64,000 nt of DNA from G965267185 sp965267185 (GTDB taxonomy: Bacteria > Pseudomonadota > Alphaproteobacteria > UBA6615), in NCBI GenBank assembly GCA_965267185.1, contig OZ253937.1, positions 3,534,001 to 3,598,000 of the forward strand, in the 5' to 3' direction. The notes under the pieces were generated by a model. It saw only the letters and a list, made by a program, of their open reading frames with translations, searched no databases and was not told where the DNA came from. This document shows positions 1 to 8,421 of the stretch, piece after piece. The position numbers were made by a program, and so were the translations under genes. Every line of letters starts with the position of its first letter. Within the stretch, counting starts at the first letter, position 1.

Positions 1-304
1 GGCTGAAGTGGAGCGGATCGGCGCCTTGCTAGGCGACGGCCTGATTGCGTTGGCCGAACGCTATCCCGATGTCATCCAATCGGTACGCGGACGCGGCTTG
101 ATGCTGGGTATGGTCGTACAGGCGCCCCATACCAATGGGGCGCTGGGCGACCGCGCCCGCGAGCATGGGCTGCTGACGGTGGTTGCCGGTGAAAACGTCT
201 TACGGTTGCTGCCGCCCCTGACAATCCGCGAGCCCGAGGTTGAGGATGCGCTGGCCGCGTTGGACAAGGCCTGCGCTGATCTGCAGTCGGGCGGCAATGA
301 CTGA
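1..304 (+). CDS. argD: Acetylornithine aminotransferase, C-terminal part
   Basis: This is the C-terminal end of a PLP-dependent class-III aminotransferase; the catalytic lysine region lies left of the window. About 100 residues are visible, including SVRGRGLMLG, the conserved small-domain segment of ArgD/GabT proteins, and NVLRLLPPLTI, a typical ArgD C-terminal strand. ArgD makes N-acetylornithine in arginine biosynthesis. The assignment rests on these motifs and on argF following directly: the argD stop at 302-304 overlaps the argF start by 8 bases, so the two are translationally coupled. Other class-III aminotransferases share the fold, but the context makes ArgD the best call. Confidence 0.88.
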   Translation, partial: AEVERIGALLGDGLIALAERYPDVIQSVRGRGLMLGMVVQAPHTNGALGDRAREHGLLTVVAGENVLRLLPPLTIREPEVEDALAALDKACADLQSGGND

Positions 305-1217
305 ACCTCGGCATTTTCTGGATTTGGATAGTCTAGATGCCACGACACTCCGCGGCATTCTCGACCATGCCGTCGCCATAAAATCGGGCGCGTCAGATCC
401 TGCGCAGTTGCCGGGTTGCACGCTGGCAATGGTGTTTGAAAAGCCCAGCACGCGTACCCGGGTATCCTTCGAGGTCGCCATTCAACAGCTCGGGGGTCAC
501 GCGGTTGTGCTTGATCAGACCGGGTCCCAAATGGGCCGGGGCGAAACCGTCGCCGATACGGCGCGGGTCCTGTCGCAGTATGTCGACGCGATAATGTTGC
601 GCACCTCGGCGCCTGAGAACCTGATCGAAATGGCCGACGCTGCTAGCGTCCCGGTTATCAATGGTCTCACGAACACCTCGCACCCCTGCCAGATCATGGC
701 CGATGTGATGACGTTCGAGGAATATAAGGGACCCATCGCCGGCAAGGTCGTGGCCTGGAGCGGCGACAGCAACAATGTCGCCAACTCCTGGATCCATGCG
801 GCGGTCAAGTTTGAGTTCGAGCTGCGGCTCGCCAGCCCCGAGGCGCTACAGCCCTCGGCGGAGTTGATCGATTGGGCCCATGCCAATGGGGGCCAGGTAA
901 GCTACAGCGACGACCCCAACGCGGCTGTCGAGGACGCCGATTGTGTGGTCACCGATACCTGGGTGTCCATGGGCGCCGACCGGGCGCAAGAGCGCCGTGC
1001 CCTGCTGGCGCCCTACCGCATCGATACCGCGCTGATGGCGCGCGCCAAGGATGACGCGATATTCATGCATTGTCTGCCGGCGCATCGGGGCGACGAGGTG
1101 GATGCTAATGTGATCGATGGCCCGCAATCCGTTGTTTGGGTCGAGGCGGGTAACCGTCTCCCGGCGCAACAGAGCATTCTTTTGTGGTGCCTAGGGCATA
1201 GCAGCGGCAATGCCTGA
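297..1217 (+). CDS. argF: Ornithine carbamoyltransferase
   Basis: A 306-residue anabolic ornithine carbamoyltransferase, normal length for the family, forming citrulline from ornithine and carbamoyl phosphate in the cytoplasm. The carbamoyl-phosphate motif STRTR is near residue 50, HPCQ near 130, and the ornithine-binding FMHCLPAHRG near residue 260. The ATG at 297 is chosen because it gives MTEPRHFLDL, the usual N-terminus; the longer frame reaching back to 240 would be an unrelated arginine-rich extension inside argD. It overlaps argD at its start and hslO at its end, so the three form one operon. Confidence 0.96.
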   Translation: MTEPRHFLDLDSLDATTLRGILDHAVAIKSGASDPAQLPGCTLAMVFEKPSTRTRVSFEVAIQQLGGHAVVLDQTGSQMGRGETVADTARVLSQYVDAIMLRTSAPENLIEMADAASVPVINGLTNTSHPCQIMADVMTFEEYKGPIAGKVVAWSGDSNNVANSWIHAAVKFEFELRLASPEALQPSAELIDWAHANGGQVSYSDDPNAAVEDADCVVTDTWVSMGADRAQERRALLAPYRIDTALMARAKDDAIFMHCLPAHRGDEVDANVIDGPQSVVWVEAGNRLPAQQSILLWCLGHSSGNA

Positions 1218-2193
1218 CGGCGGCGAGGTTCCGTTTGGCGATGAGTCGACCCCGCTCGACGATTTGATCCAACCGTTTAACCTGCAGGCGGGCCGCGCGA
1301 GCGGTCCGGCCTTGGTCGGGCGGATGACGCGGTTGGGCCCGCTGGCAGACGATGTTCTCAGCCGGCACGATTATCCCGAGCCAGTCGCTTTGTTGGTGGC
1401 GGAGGCTTTGGCGCTGGGTGCCACCTTGGCTGGGGCCCTCAAGTTCAACGGCGTTTTCACGCTGCAAATCCAGGGCGACGGCCCGGTATCGCTGGTGGTG
1501 GTCGATATAACCACCGCCGACGAGGGAGCGACCTTTACGCTACGCGGCTATGCCAAGTTCGACACCGATCAGTTGGCGAACTTGGAGGGGCCCAGCGCGC
1601 GCGATTTGGTCGGCAAGGGGTATCTCGCGCTCACCGTCGACCAGGGGCCCAACACGGAGCGTTACCAAGGGTTGGTCGAGTTGGTGGGCGATTCCCTCGC
1701 CGAATTTGCGCAGCACTATTTCAGGCAATCCCAGCAGATGGATGCGGCCGTCATGGTGTCGGCGGGCCGCGAGGGCGACGCCGGGAAGTGGCGTGCGGCG
1801 GGTATAATGTTGCAGCGGGTCGCCGATCAGCAGTTGGAGATATTGCCCTCCGACGATGGCGACGATCCGTGGCGGCGCACGATGATGCTCATGGCGACCG
1901 GCACCGACGCTGAAATGCTCGACCCGGATCTTGCTCCCCGGCGGTATTTGTACCGGCTGTTCCACGAAGAGGGCTTACGGGTCACGCCGCCGCGGCGCTT
2001 GGAACGCGGCTGCCGGTGTTCCGAAGAGCGTATTTTGAACGTTCTCAACCAATTGCCTCAGGAGGAATTGGTGGACCTCTCGATCGATGGATCCGTCGAG
2101 GTTACCTGTGAATTTTGTAATGCACTTTATCTATTCGACCCGGAGACCCTGGAACCGCGCTCTTCGAACGCATCATCGAATTGCCGTAATTAG
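1210..2193 (+). CDS. hslO: Redox-regulated chaperone Hsp33
   Basis: A 327-residue Hsp33 holdase chaperone, activated in the cytoplasm by oxidation of its zinc-binding cysteines. The C-terminal zinc site is visible as CRC (in GCRCSEERI) followed about 30 residues later by CEFC, the standard C-x-C plus C-x2-C arrangement. The N-terminal half carries the family segment around ALKFNGVFTLQIQGDGPV. Its ATG lies 8 bases inside the end of argF. The argF-hslO pairing is common in alphaproteobacteria, so co-transcription with arginine genes is likely. Confidence 0.95.
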   Translation: MPDGGEVPFGDESTPLDDLIQPFNLQAGRASGPALVGRMTRLGPLADDVLSRHDYPEPVALLVAEALALGATLAGALKFNGVFTLQIQGDGPVSLVVVDITTADEGATFTLRGYAKFDTDQLANLEGPSARDLVGKGYLALTVDQGPNTERYQGLVELVGDSLAEFAQHYFRQSQQMDAAVMVSAGREGDAGKWRAAGIMLQRVADQQLEILPSDDGDDPWRRTMMLMATGTDAEMLDPDLAPRRYLYRLFHEEGLRVTPPRRLERGCRCSEERILNVLNQLPQEELVDLSIDGSVEVTCEFCNALYLFDPETLEPRSSNASSNCRN

Positions 2194-2258
2194 CCCTTGA
2201 AATCCTGACGCTCCCGCAGGGCGGGGCTGAAACAAGCAAGAATGAATGGAGGGTATCG

Positions 2259-2852
2259 GTGACCGCTTTAACGCGTCGATTTTCAATTGTGGCCGCTGTC
2301 TTGGTTCTGCTGACAGCGTGCACCAATGCGCCGCCGCAAACTCAGTTCCCCAAATTGACGTATGCCCACCATGGCGCGTTCGTTCTCGATGTCGCTAACA
2401 TCGAAATCGTCGACGCCTATAAGCCGACGTTGCAGTCACCGAACGTCGACCACCTCATGCCAGTGTCCCCAGCCGCGGCGGCACGGCGTTGGGCGGAAGA
2501 CCGTTTGCGGTCGACAGGTTCTTCATCGCGGCGCGCGGTGTTCGTCATCGAAAACGGGGCCGTTACGGAGACCGCCCTGCAGCGCCAGACGGGAATCCGC
2601 GGCGCGCTGACGAACGACCAATCGGAGCGCTATGACGCCACCCTATCGGTTCGGCTTCAGATACTGGGCACTGGGGGCCGCCAGCTTGGCGTTGCCGAGG
2701 CCGAGGCGCGGCGCAACCGGTCGGTGCCGGAGAACATCACGCTGGATGCGCGCGAGAAGGTTTGGTTTTCGATGACCGAAACCCTAGGCGAGGCGTTGAA
2801 CGCCGAGATGGAGCAGGCGGTCCCGCAGTTCCTTGGCGCCTATCTCCGCTAG
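2259..2852 (+). CDS. Putative lipoprotein of unknown function
   Basis: A 197-residue predicted outer-membrane or periplasmic lipoprotein. The GTG start at 2259 is supported by a GGAGGG ribosome site at about 2247-2252. The N-terminus has a positive patch (TRR), a hydrophobic stretch (VAAVLVLL) and a lipobox LLTAC with the modified cysteine near residue 21. The mature part is soluble, with no recognised domain; the order of charged and small residues suggests a small alpha/beta fold. It follows hslO by 65 bases and converges with argE. No function is proposed. Confidence 0.75.
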   Translation: MTALTRRFSIVAAVLVLLTACTNAPPQTQFPKLTYAHHGAFVLDVANIEIVDAYKPTLQSPNVDHLMPVSPAAAARRWAEDRLRSTGSSSRRAVFVIENGAVTETALQRQTGIRGALTNDQSERYDATLSVRLQILGTGGRQLGVAEAEARRNRSVPENITLDAREKVWFSMTETLGEALNAEMEQAVPQFLGAYLR

Positions 2853-2864
2853 GAAGCAGAGCGC

Positions 2865-4055
2865 TTACGGTACGGAAGCGCCGCTTTTGGCCCAATCCAG
2901 CAGGCGCTGCAGAAAGGCCGTGCACTGGGCGAGCTGATCGAGTGCGATCCATTCATTGGCCTGATGCGCTTGGTCGATGTTGCCAGGGCCGCAGATGACG
3001 GCCGGAATGCCGCTGGCTTGAAAGTGGCTGGCTTCAGCGACGTAGGCCGCGGTGTGGGTCGTATTGGCGCCGGTGAGGTACCGCGCAAGCCGCTCTGCCG
3101 GTGAGTTATCGTCGCGGTGGAGCGGTGGCACAGCGGCGAGGGGCCGCGTCACGATTTGCGCTGCCGGGTTTTCGGCGCGCAGGCGCGGCTCGATCTGGTC
3201 GGCGATGAACGCGTCGAAACGCGCTTTAATGGCTGCCGTATCTTCGTCGGGCAGGGGCCGAAATTCCCAATTGAACGCGCAGTGTTCGGGAATGATGTTC
3301 AAGGCTTCGCCGCCTTGGATTTGACCGACATTGAAGGTTGTCCATGGTGGGTGGAAGCCGTTCGCCGGATCGCCCTGGGCTTGCTTTTCCGCCGCCAATT
3401 CGGACAGGAACCGGATGATCTCAGCGGCATAGGTGATCGCGTTGACGCCCAGATGGGGTGCGCTCGAATGTGCAGCGACGCCGGTGATCTCGGTCCGGAA
3501 GCCCGCAATTCCCTTATGCGCCGTGACGATCTGCATGCTGGTGGGCTCGCCGATGATAACCAACTGCGGCCGTGTCAGTTGTTCGCACATGCTGGTGATC
3601 ATACGGCCCACGCCGAGGCAGCCGATTTCTTCGTCATAGGACAATGCAATGTGGATCGGTGTTTTCAGGTCGGCATCCACGAAATCCGGCACCATCGCCA
3701 ATACCGCTGCCGCGAAACCCTTCATGTCGGCCGACCCGCGGCCGTAGAGGCGGGCTTCGCCCTCGACGGTTCGCTGGACAAGCTCGAACGGATCGCTGTC
3801 CCAAGGCTGATTTGCCACAGGCACGACGTCGGTATGGCCCGACAGCACGACCCCGGCGCGGTCGGCAGAGCCGATCGTCGCGTAAAGATTCGATTTGGTG
3901 CCATCGTCGTTGGAGACGCGAACGCTTTGGACGCCCCAACTGTCTAAATAGTTTTCGACATGCTCGATCAGTTCGAGGTTCGACAGCGCCGAAACCGTGT
4001 TAAACGCGATCAGATCGGCGAGAATTTCTTCGGTGGTTTGGCGTGGCGGCGCCAT
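2865..4055 (-). CDS. argE: Acetylornithine deacetylase (M20 family)
   Basis: A 396-residue M20 metallopeptidase-family enzyme that removes acetate from N-acetylornithine. Metal-site motifs are in order: SGHTDVVPV (first histidine and catalytic aspartate), YGRGSADMKG (bridging aspartate) and SYDEEIGCLG (general-base glutamate and metal glutamate). Late CGPGNIDQAHQANE supplies the last histidine. It begins 4 bases after the trkH stop and is probably co-transcribed with it. The presence of argD and argF 2 kb away fits an arginine role. Related succinyl-diaminopimelate desuccinylases share motifs, so DapE is the main alternative, though less likely. Confidence 0.9.
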   Translation of the reverse strand: MAPPRQTTEEILADLIAFNTVSALSNLELIEHVENYLDSWGVQSVRVSNDDGTKSNLYATIGSADRAGVVLSGHTDVVPVANQPWDSDPFELVQRTVEGEARLYGRGSADMKGFAAAVLAMVPDFVDADLKTPIHIALSYDEEIGCLGVGRMITSMCEQLTRPQLVIIGEPTSMQIVTAHKGIAGFRTEITGVAAHSSAPHLGVNAITYAAEIIRFLSELAAEKQAQGDPANGFHPPWTTFNVGQIQGGEALNIIPEHCAFNWEFRPLPDEDTAAIKARFDAFIADQIEPRLRAENPAAQIVTRPLAAVPPLHRDDNSPAERLARYLTGANTTHTAAYVAEASHFQASGIPAVICGPGNIDQAHQANEWIALDQLAQCTAFLQRLLDWAKSGASVP

Positions 4056-4059
4056 CGGT

Positions 4060-5535
4060 CTAGGGCTTCCAGAACGCCGGCGCGAGCAGCACTAAAATCG
4101 TGAACAGCTCAAGGCGGCCCAGCAGCATGCCGGCAGACAACAGCCATTTAGCGGCATCGGGTAGGGCGGTAAACGTGCCGCTGGGTCCAATCTCGGGGCC
4201 GAGTCCGGGGCCGACGTTCGAGATCGCGGTTGCGGCGCCGGACAATGCGGTCAGGAAATCGAGACCGAGCGCGCTCAGTCCGAGCGCCAGGATGATGAAC
4301 ACCAAGACGTAGAAGAAAAAGAAGCTCATCACCGACATGGTAACTTCGTCGGTAATCGGGTTGCGGTTGTAGTAGGGGATGAAAACCCCGTGCGGCTGCA
4401 CTAGCCGGCGTATTTGCGCCGCCGCTGTCTCGTACAATATCTGGAAGCGGAACACTTTAATGCCGCAGGTGGTCGATCCCGCGCATCCGCCGACGAACAT
4501 AATGAGAAAGAAGATCGTCAGTGCTAGCGGTCCCCAATTGTCGAATGCTGCGGTGCTGTAACCGGTCCCGGTCAGAATCGATACTGTGTTGAACGCCGCC
4601 AGACGCAGCGAGCGGCCAAAGGACAGGTTGAGCGTGGTCGACAATATCAGCACGACGATCACCACGAGCACCAACACGATGGCGAGGAACCACCGAACCT
4701 GGGAGTCGCGAAACAGCGACATCGGCCGGCCGCGTACGACCTGCAGATACAAAACGAATGGCAGTGAGCCGACAATCATGAAGGTCACGGCGACCCATTC
4801 GACTTTCGGATCGCCGAAGGCGCCCAAACTGGAGTCGGATGTCGAGAACCCGCCGGTCGCGATTGTCGTCATGGCGTGGGCAATGGCGTCGAACCCGGGC
4901 ATGCCCGCCGCCCAATAAGCCAGGGCGCAAAGCGACGTTAAGACAAAATAGATGGCGCCGATCGCCGTCGAGATCTGTGCCGCGCGCGGCAACACTTTTT
5001 CCGTGGTGTCGGAGCTCTCCATACGGAATAGTTGCATGCCGCCGACCTTCAGCATCGGCAGCACGGCAACCGCGGTAACGATGATGCCGATCCCGCCAAG
5101 CCATTGCAGGAGCGCACGCCACAGCAGAATGCCGGGCGGTGCGTTGTCCAGGCCGATAATGACCGTCGCTCCGGTTGTCGTAATGCCCGACATCGCTTCG
5201 AAGAACGCGTCGGCGAAGCTCAGATTGAGCCCCGCGAAGGCGAAAGGCAGCGAAGCGAACAGCGTAACTCCCAGCCAACTCGCGAGGGTCAGAATGAAGG
5301 CCTCGCGGATGCCGATAGCCATGTCGCCGCCGCGCATGGTCAAGATCAACGAAACGCCGATGAATAGAGTGAGCCCGGCCGAGGCGAGAAACACCTGCCA
5401 GTCGGCATGTCCGGTCGTGACGTCGACTAACGCCGGCAACGACATGGCGATAGCCAGCGTGGTCAGCAGTAAACCCAAGATGAAAAGGATGGGACGGAAA
5501 TCGAGCACGCAGTTGATATCTTTAACTGATCTCAA
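4060..5535 (-). CDS. trkH: Trk-type potassium uptake protein, membrane subunit
   Basis: A 491-residue polytopic membrane protein of the TrkH/KtrB superfamily, which forms the K+ translocating pore in the inner membrane. Four half-membrane pore loops are recognisable, with filter-like glycines in SGITTTGATV, ATGGFST, LTGTGYST and SNVGPGLG, the expected four-fold MPM repeat. About ten hydrophobic helices are visible. A TrkA-type nucleotide-binding partner is not in the window. It lies between folE and argE, transcribed leftward, 4 bases before argE. Confidence 0.92.
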   Translation of the reverse strand: MRSVKDINCVLDFRPILFILGLLLTTLAIAMSLPALVDVTTGHADWQVFLASAGLTLFIGVSLILTMRGGDMAIGIREAFILTLASWLGVTLFASLPFAFAGLNLSFADAFFEAMSGITTTGATVIIGLDNAPPGILLWRALLQWLGGIGIIVTAVAVLPMLKVGGMQLFRMESSDTTEKVLPRAAQISTAIGAIYFVLTSLCALAYWAAGMPGFDAIAHAMTTIATGGFSTSDSSLGAFGDPKVEWVAVTFMIVGSLPFVLYLQVVRGRPMSLFRDSQVRWFLAIVLVLVVIVVLILSTTLNLSFGRSLRLAAFNTVSILTGTGYSTAAFDNWGPLALTIFFLIMFVGGCAGSTTCGIKVFRFQILYETAAAQIRRLVQPHGVFIPYYNRNPITDEVTMSVMSFFFFYVLVFIILALGLSALGLDFLTALSGAATAISNVGPGLGPEIGPSGTFTALPDAAKWLLSAGMLLGRLELFTILVLLAPAFWKP

Positions 5536-5623
5536 CCCGTCACGAAATTGTGGCGGCCGGATTCAGCGGGGGCGATGATCGGGGGTTTCGCGACCGCTGT
5601 CTAGAGACTGTATTGTGCGCTGT

Positions 5624-6277
5624 CTAGCCGGATGAGGTTACGCTCGGTTGGCCGATGAGCGAGAGGAATTCGCGCCGTGTGTCGGGGTTTTCACGAAAGG
5701 CGCCCAGCATCCGGCTGGTGACCATCGAAACGCCCGGTTTGTGAACGCCACGGGTAGTCATGCATTGGTGCTCTGCCTCGATGACTACCGCAACGCCTTT
5801 CGGCTGCAGGACTTCTTCGATGCAGTTGGCAATTTGGGCCGTGAGTTTTTCCTGAATCTGGAGCCGCTTGGCATAAGTTTCGGCAACGCGCGCCAGCTTG
5901 CTGATTCCGACCACCCGGTGGTCGGGCAGGTAGCCGATATGGATTTTCCCGAGGATCGGCGCCAGATGGTGCTCGCAAAACGATTCGAGCCGAATGTCGC
6001 GCAGCAGCACGAGTTCGTCGTAGCCCTCTACTTCTTCGAAGGTGCGCTGCAGATAATCCACCGGATCTTGGCCGTAGCCGGCAAAAAACTCCTCATAGGC
6101 GCGCGCCACCCGTTTCGGCGTATCGCTCAGGCCTTCGCGGCCAGGGTCGTCGCCGGCCCAGCGCAGAAGCGTCCGTACGGCCTCTTCGGCTTCCGTCCTG
6201 GAGGGACGGTCGGCCGCCTGCTCGGCGGCCTTAGGATGCAGAGTGATGTTGCTGGATTTGGTGGGTGTATCGGCCAT
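5624..6277 (-). CDS. folE: GTP cyclohydrolase I (FolE, canonical zinc form)
   Basis: A 217-residue GTP cyclohydrolase IA, the first enzyme of tetrahydrofolate synthesis. Zinc and active-site motifs are intact: ESFCEHHLAPILGK, with cysteine and histidines, then GISKLAR, EKLTAQIA, and QCMTTRGVHKPG with the second zinc cysteine. So this is the zinc-dependent FolE rather than the zinc-independent FolE2. It is preceded by apaG and followed by trkH on the same strand, with about 90 bases between each pair, so co-transcription is possible but unproven. Confidence 0.96.
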   Translation of the reverse strand: MADTPTKSSNITLHPKAAEQAADRPSRTEAEEAVRTLLRWAGDDPGREGLSDTPKRVARAYEEFFAGYGQDPVDYLQRTFEEVEGYDELVLLRDIRLESFCEHHLAPILGKIHIGYLPDHRVVGISKLARVAETYAKRLQIQEKLTAQIANCIEEVLQPKGVAVVIEAEHQCMTTRGVHKPGVSMVTSRMLGAFRENPDTRREFLSLIGQPSVTSSG

Positions 6278-6373
6278 CGGGCTTGCATATGCGGTTTACA
6301 GAGCGACGCCCGGGCCAGGGCTCGGGCGGTTCGAATTACTTAGTCCCCCACCCTCCGCTGGCAAGACGCCACG

Positions 6374-6766
6374 CTAATTCAGATTTACCACCTGATGAGG
6401 GCTGTCGAGCGAGAAGGCCGGGATCGCCACGTCGAACTGGTCGCCGTGATCGGTTTGCATTTGATACGACCCGACCATGATCCCCGACGGCGTCGCCAAG
6501 GGGGTGCCGCTGGTGTATTCGAACGATTCGCCCGGCTCCAATATCGGCTGCTCGCCGACCACACCCGATCCGCGCACCTCCTGAACCAGGCCGTTGGCGT
6601 CTGTGATGTGCCAGCACCGCGCCCGCAATTGGACGGTTTCCGGTCCGTTATTCTCGATGCGGACCTGATAGGCCCAGACAAAGTGGTCGTCTTCGGGGTC
6701 CGATTGATCCTCGAGAAAGATCGGTGTCACGGTGACCGTGATGTCGTTACTGGTCGAGATGTACAT
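6374..6766 (-). CDS. apaG: ApaG domain protein
   Basis: A 130-residue ApaG protein, a single fibronectin-III-like beta domain. Family motifs include YQVRIENNGPETVQLRAR, RGSGVVGEQPILEPG and PSGIMVGSYQM. The biochemical role is unsettled; in enterobacteria the gene sits with apaH and ksgA. The ATG at 6766 is chosen over an in-frame GTG six codons earlier because a GGGAG ribosome site lies 9 bases before it and the GTG would overlap that site. It appears to be the first gene of a leftward group with folE, trkH and argE. Confidence 0.93.
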   Translation of the reverse strand: MYISTSNDITVTVTPIFLEDQSDPEDDHFVWAYQVRIENNGPETVQLRARCWHITDANGLVQEVRGSGVVGEQPILEPGESFEYTSGTPLATPSGIMVGSYQMQTDHGDQFDVAIPAFSLDSPHQVVNLN

Positions 6767-6954
6767 GCCGCCGAGCTCCCACACAGACGCCTATTTTGCA
6801 GAGGTCTCCGGCCAGCGGCTACCCTGCGCGCACCTTATGGCAATTTCGGAGCCAGATTGTCCAGAGCCGTATCCCGGGATGGTTAACCCAACCGGCGATA
6901 TTGTCGACTGACCGGTGCCGGCGCTACTATCCGAGGCCCCCTGTAGGGCCCGGT

Positions 6955-7029
6955 GCGGGTGTAGTTCAGTGGTAGAACGTCAGCTTCCCAAGCTGAATGT
7001 CGTGGGTTCGATCCCCATCACCCGCTCCA
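6955..7029 (+). tRNA. tRNA-Gly (anticodon CCC)
   Basis: A complete 75-nt cloverleaf with encoded CCA. The acceptor stem pairs GCGGGTG (6955-6961) with CACCCGC (7019-7025), followed by discriminator T and CCA. The D-arm is GTTC/GAAC, the anticodon stem TCAGC/GCTGA encloses loop TTCCCAA, giving anticodon CCC, and the T-arm GTGGG/CCCAT encloses TTCGATC. CCC reads GGG glycine codons. It is a single tRNA between the divergent apaG and cupin genes. Confidence 0.97.
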
Positions 7030-7085
7030 TTCCCTCCAAGAAACGTCTCATCCTTCCGCTAGTCGCCCGCTGACAGCGATTTCTG

Positions 7086-7091
7086 TATAAT
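7086..7091 (+). promoter_or_regulatory. Possible -10 element for the cupin gene
   Basis: An exact TATAAT hexamer lies 29 bases before the cupin ATG. No good -35 hexamer sits at 16-18 bases spacing; CTGACA at 7070-7075 is too close. It therefore remains a weak candidate. Confidence 0.3.
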
Positions 7092-7119
7092 GTCTGCAAA
7101 ATGGTGGGAGGAGACCACG

Positions 7120-7701
7120 ATGAAAACGATCTCGATTACAGAACAGGATATGGAAAAGCGGGTCTCGCGGTTTGCCGATCTGAAGCCGCTGCCGCTGTCG
7201 GAAAGCCTCGATATGTCGCAGGAGGCGAAGGACGTCATTTACGCCCGCAAATTGCTTTCGGTGATTGGCCTGGGTGAAGATTCCAATACGCCGGTCAGCA
7301 TGGGGGCGCCGATTTCGGGCGCTGGTGGCATGACGATGACCATGGCAGTGTGCCCGCCGGGAAACGGCCCGTCGCTCCATTCGCATCAGCAGACCTATGA
7401 AACATTCACCGTGCTGAAAGGACGTTTTGAAATTACCTGGAACGATGACGGCGGATGCCGGGCCGAGCTTGGCCTGTACGACACGATTTCGGTTCCGCCA
7501 GGGGTTTGCCGGGCCTTTCGCAACATCAGTGACGAAGAAGGCATCCTTCAGGTGGTGATCACCGGCGGTGTGCACGATATGGACGATATCGATTTTCCGG
7601 AATCGATCGGCGAGCAACTCGAAACTTACGGCAGCAACGTTCGACAGCAGTTCGAGGATCGCGGTTTCACGTTCACAGCCGGCAAAGACGCGGCTGCGTA
7701 G
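7120..7701 (+). CDS. Cupin-domain protein
   Basis: A 193-residue protein with one central RmlC-like cupin. Motif 1 is visible as GNGPSLHSHQQTYETFTVLKG, with two histidines and a glutamate position suited to a metal; motif 2 is around DTISVPPGVCRAFRN, where the usual histidine is replaced by arginine or phenylalanine. So the metal site may be three-ligand or degenerate. The ATG at 7120 follows a strong GGGAGGAG site; an upstream in-frame ATG at 7090 falls in the promoter region. Substrate is unknown; dioxygenases, isomerases and sensory cupins are all possible. Confidence 0.8.
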   Translation: MKTISITEQDMEKRVSRFADLKPLPLSESLDMSQEAKDVIYARKLLSVIGLGEDSNTPVSMGAPISGAGGMTMTMAVCPPGNGPSLHSHQQTYETFTVLKGRFEITWNDDGGCRAELGLYDTISVPPGVCRAFRNISDEEGILQVVITGGVHDMDDIDFPESIGEQLETYGSNVRQQFEDRGFTFTAGKDAAA

Positions 7702-7711
7702 CCGGCCAACG

Positions 7712-8275
7712 TCAGTCGGCAGTGTCGCTGTCGCTCCAGTCGAGAATATTTTGACGCAGATGCAAATAGCTCTCGCGGTTGGCCGCGCCGAATAGAGGGT
7801 CGTCGAGCTTTGGCAGTCGGCTCGCCAGCCGTTCCAAATCGTCCCGCGTCAACGCCGCTTCGGCGGCTGGAAAAAACTCGTGGTCTTCGTGCTCGATATG
7901 AGTTCGCATCGCGGCGATGAAGGCGCGCGTCGTCTCGAGGAAATCCTCGCGCCGTGATGGCTCGTCCGACACCCAGGTCTCGACGGCAGCATGAAAATCG
8001 CGTGCGAGTTGTCCGATGCGTTCGTGCTCGCGTTCTAGACCCTCCGAAGGCTGAGCCGCGGCAGGGTCGCGTTGACGTAGCTCGTTAAGCACCATGTCCT
8101 CGACAGGATGATGAAAGCGGTCGGGATACTCCAATACATACTGGGCGATTGCTGAGAGGATATCGAAATCGGGATGTTCGCCGGCCGCGTATTTGTCGAT
8201 TTGACGTTCGAGAGCGTCTAGCAACCGAGTCATGTTTATGTGATCCTGACGCAGAATTGCGAGAATATCGGCCAT
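7712..8275 (-). CDS. Hemerythrin HHE-domain protein
   Basis: A 187-residue helical protein of the hemerythrin HHE family, which binds a di-iron centre and often senses or handles oxygen, NO or iron. Ligand-like residues are in order: LRQDHINM, RFHHPVEDMVL, REHERIG and HIEHEDHEFFP, the typical H, HxxxE, H, HxxxE pattern. It is divergent from uspA, and an FNR-type box sits in the shared promoter at 8350-8363. The pairing with FnrL nearby suggests a role in low-oxygen or nitrosative stress, which is inference. Confidence 0.9.
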   Translation of the reverse strand: MADILAILRQDHINMTRLLDALERQIDKYAAGEHPDFDILSAIAQYVLEYPDRFHHPVEDMVLNELRQRDPAAAQPSEGLEREHERIGQLARDFHAAVETWVSDEPSRREDFLETTRAFIAAMRTHIEHEDHEFFPAAEAALTRDDLERLASRLPKLDDPLFGAANRESYLHLRQNILDWSDSDTAD

Positions 8276-8349
8276 CTCAGTGTTCTCCTGGTACCGCTTT
8301 GGCGACCGCTATTGACCGTCTAACGGTAACAAAATGCTGGGGTTATCCG

Positions 8350-8363
8350 TTGACCAGGATCAA
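8350..8363 (+). promoter_or_regulatory. FNR-type box between hemerythrin and uspA
   Basis: TTGACCAGGATCAA matches the FNR/FixK consensus TTGAT-N4-ATCAA at 9 of 10 defined bases. A -10-like CATATTA begins at 8385, placing the box centre near -41.5, the classic activator position, for uspA at 8422. The same box is 75 bases upstream of the divergent hemerythrin gene. FnrL, encoded at 11223, is the likely binder. Confidence 0.75.
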
Positions 8364-8421
8364 TGAGAGGTTAGCGGAAAAGGCCATATTACCACTGCTA
8401 GTTGGACGTCAGGAGATTAAG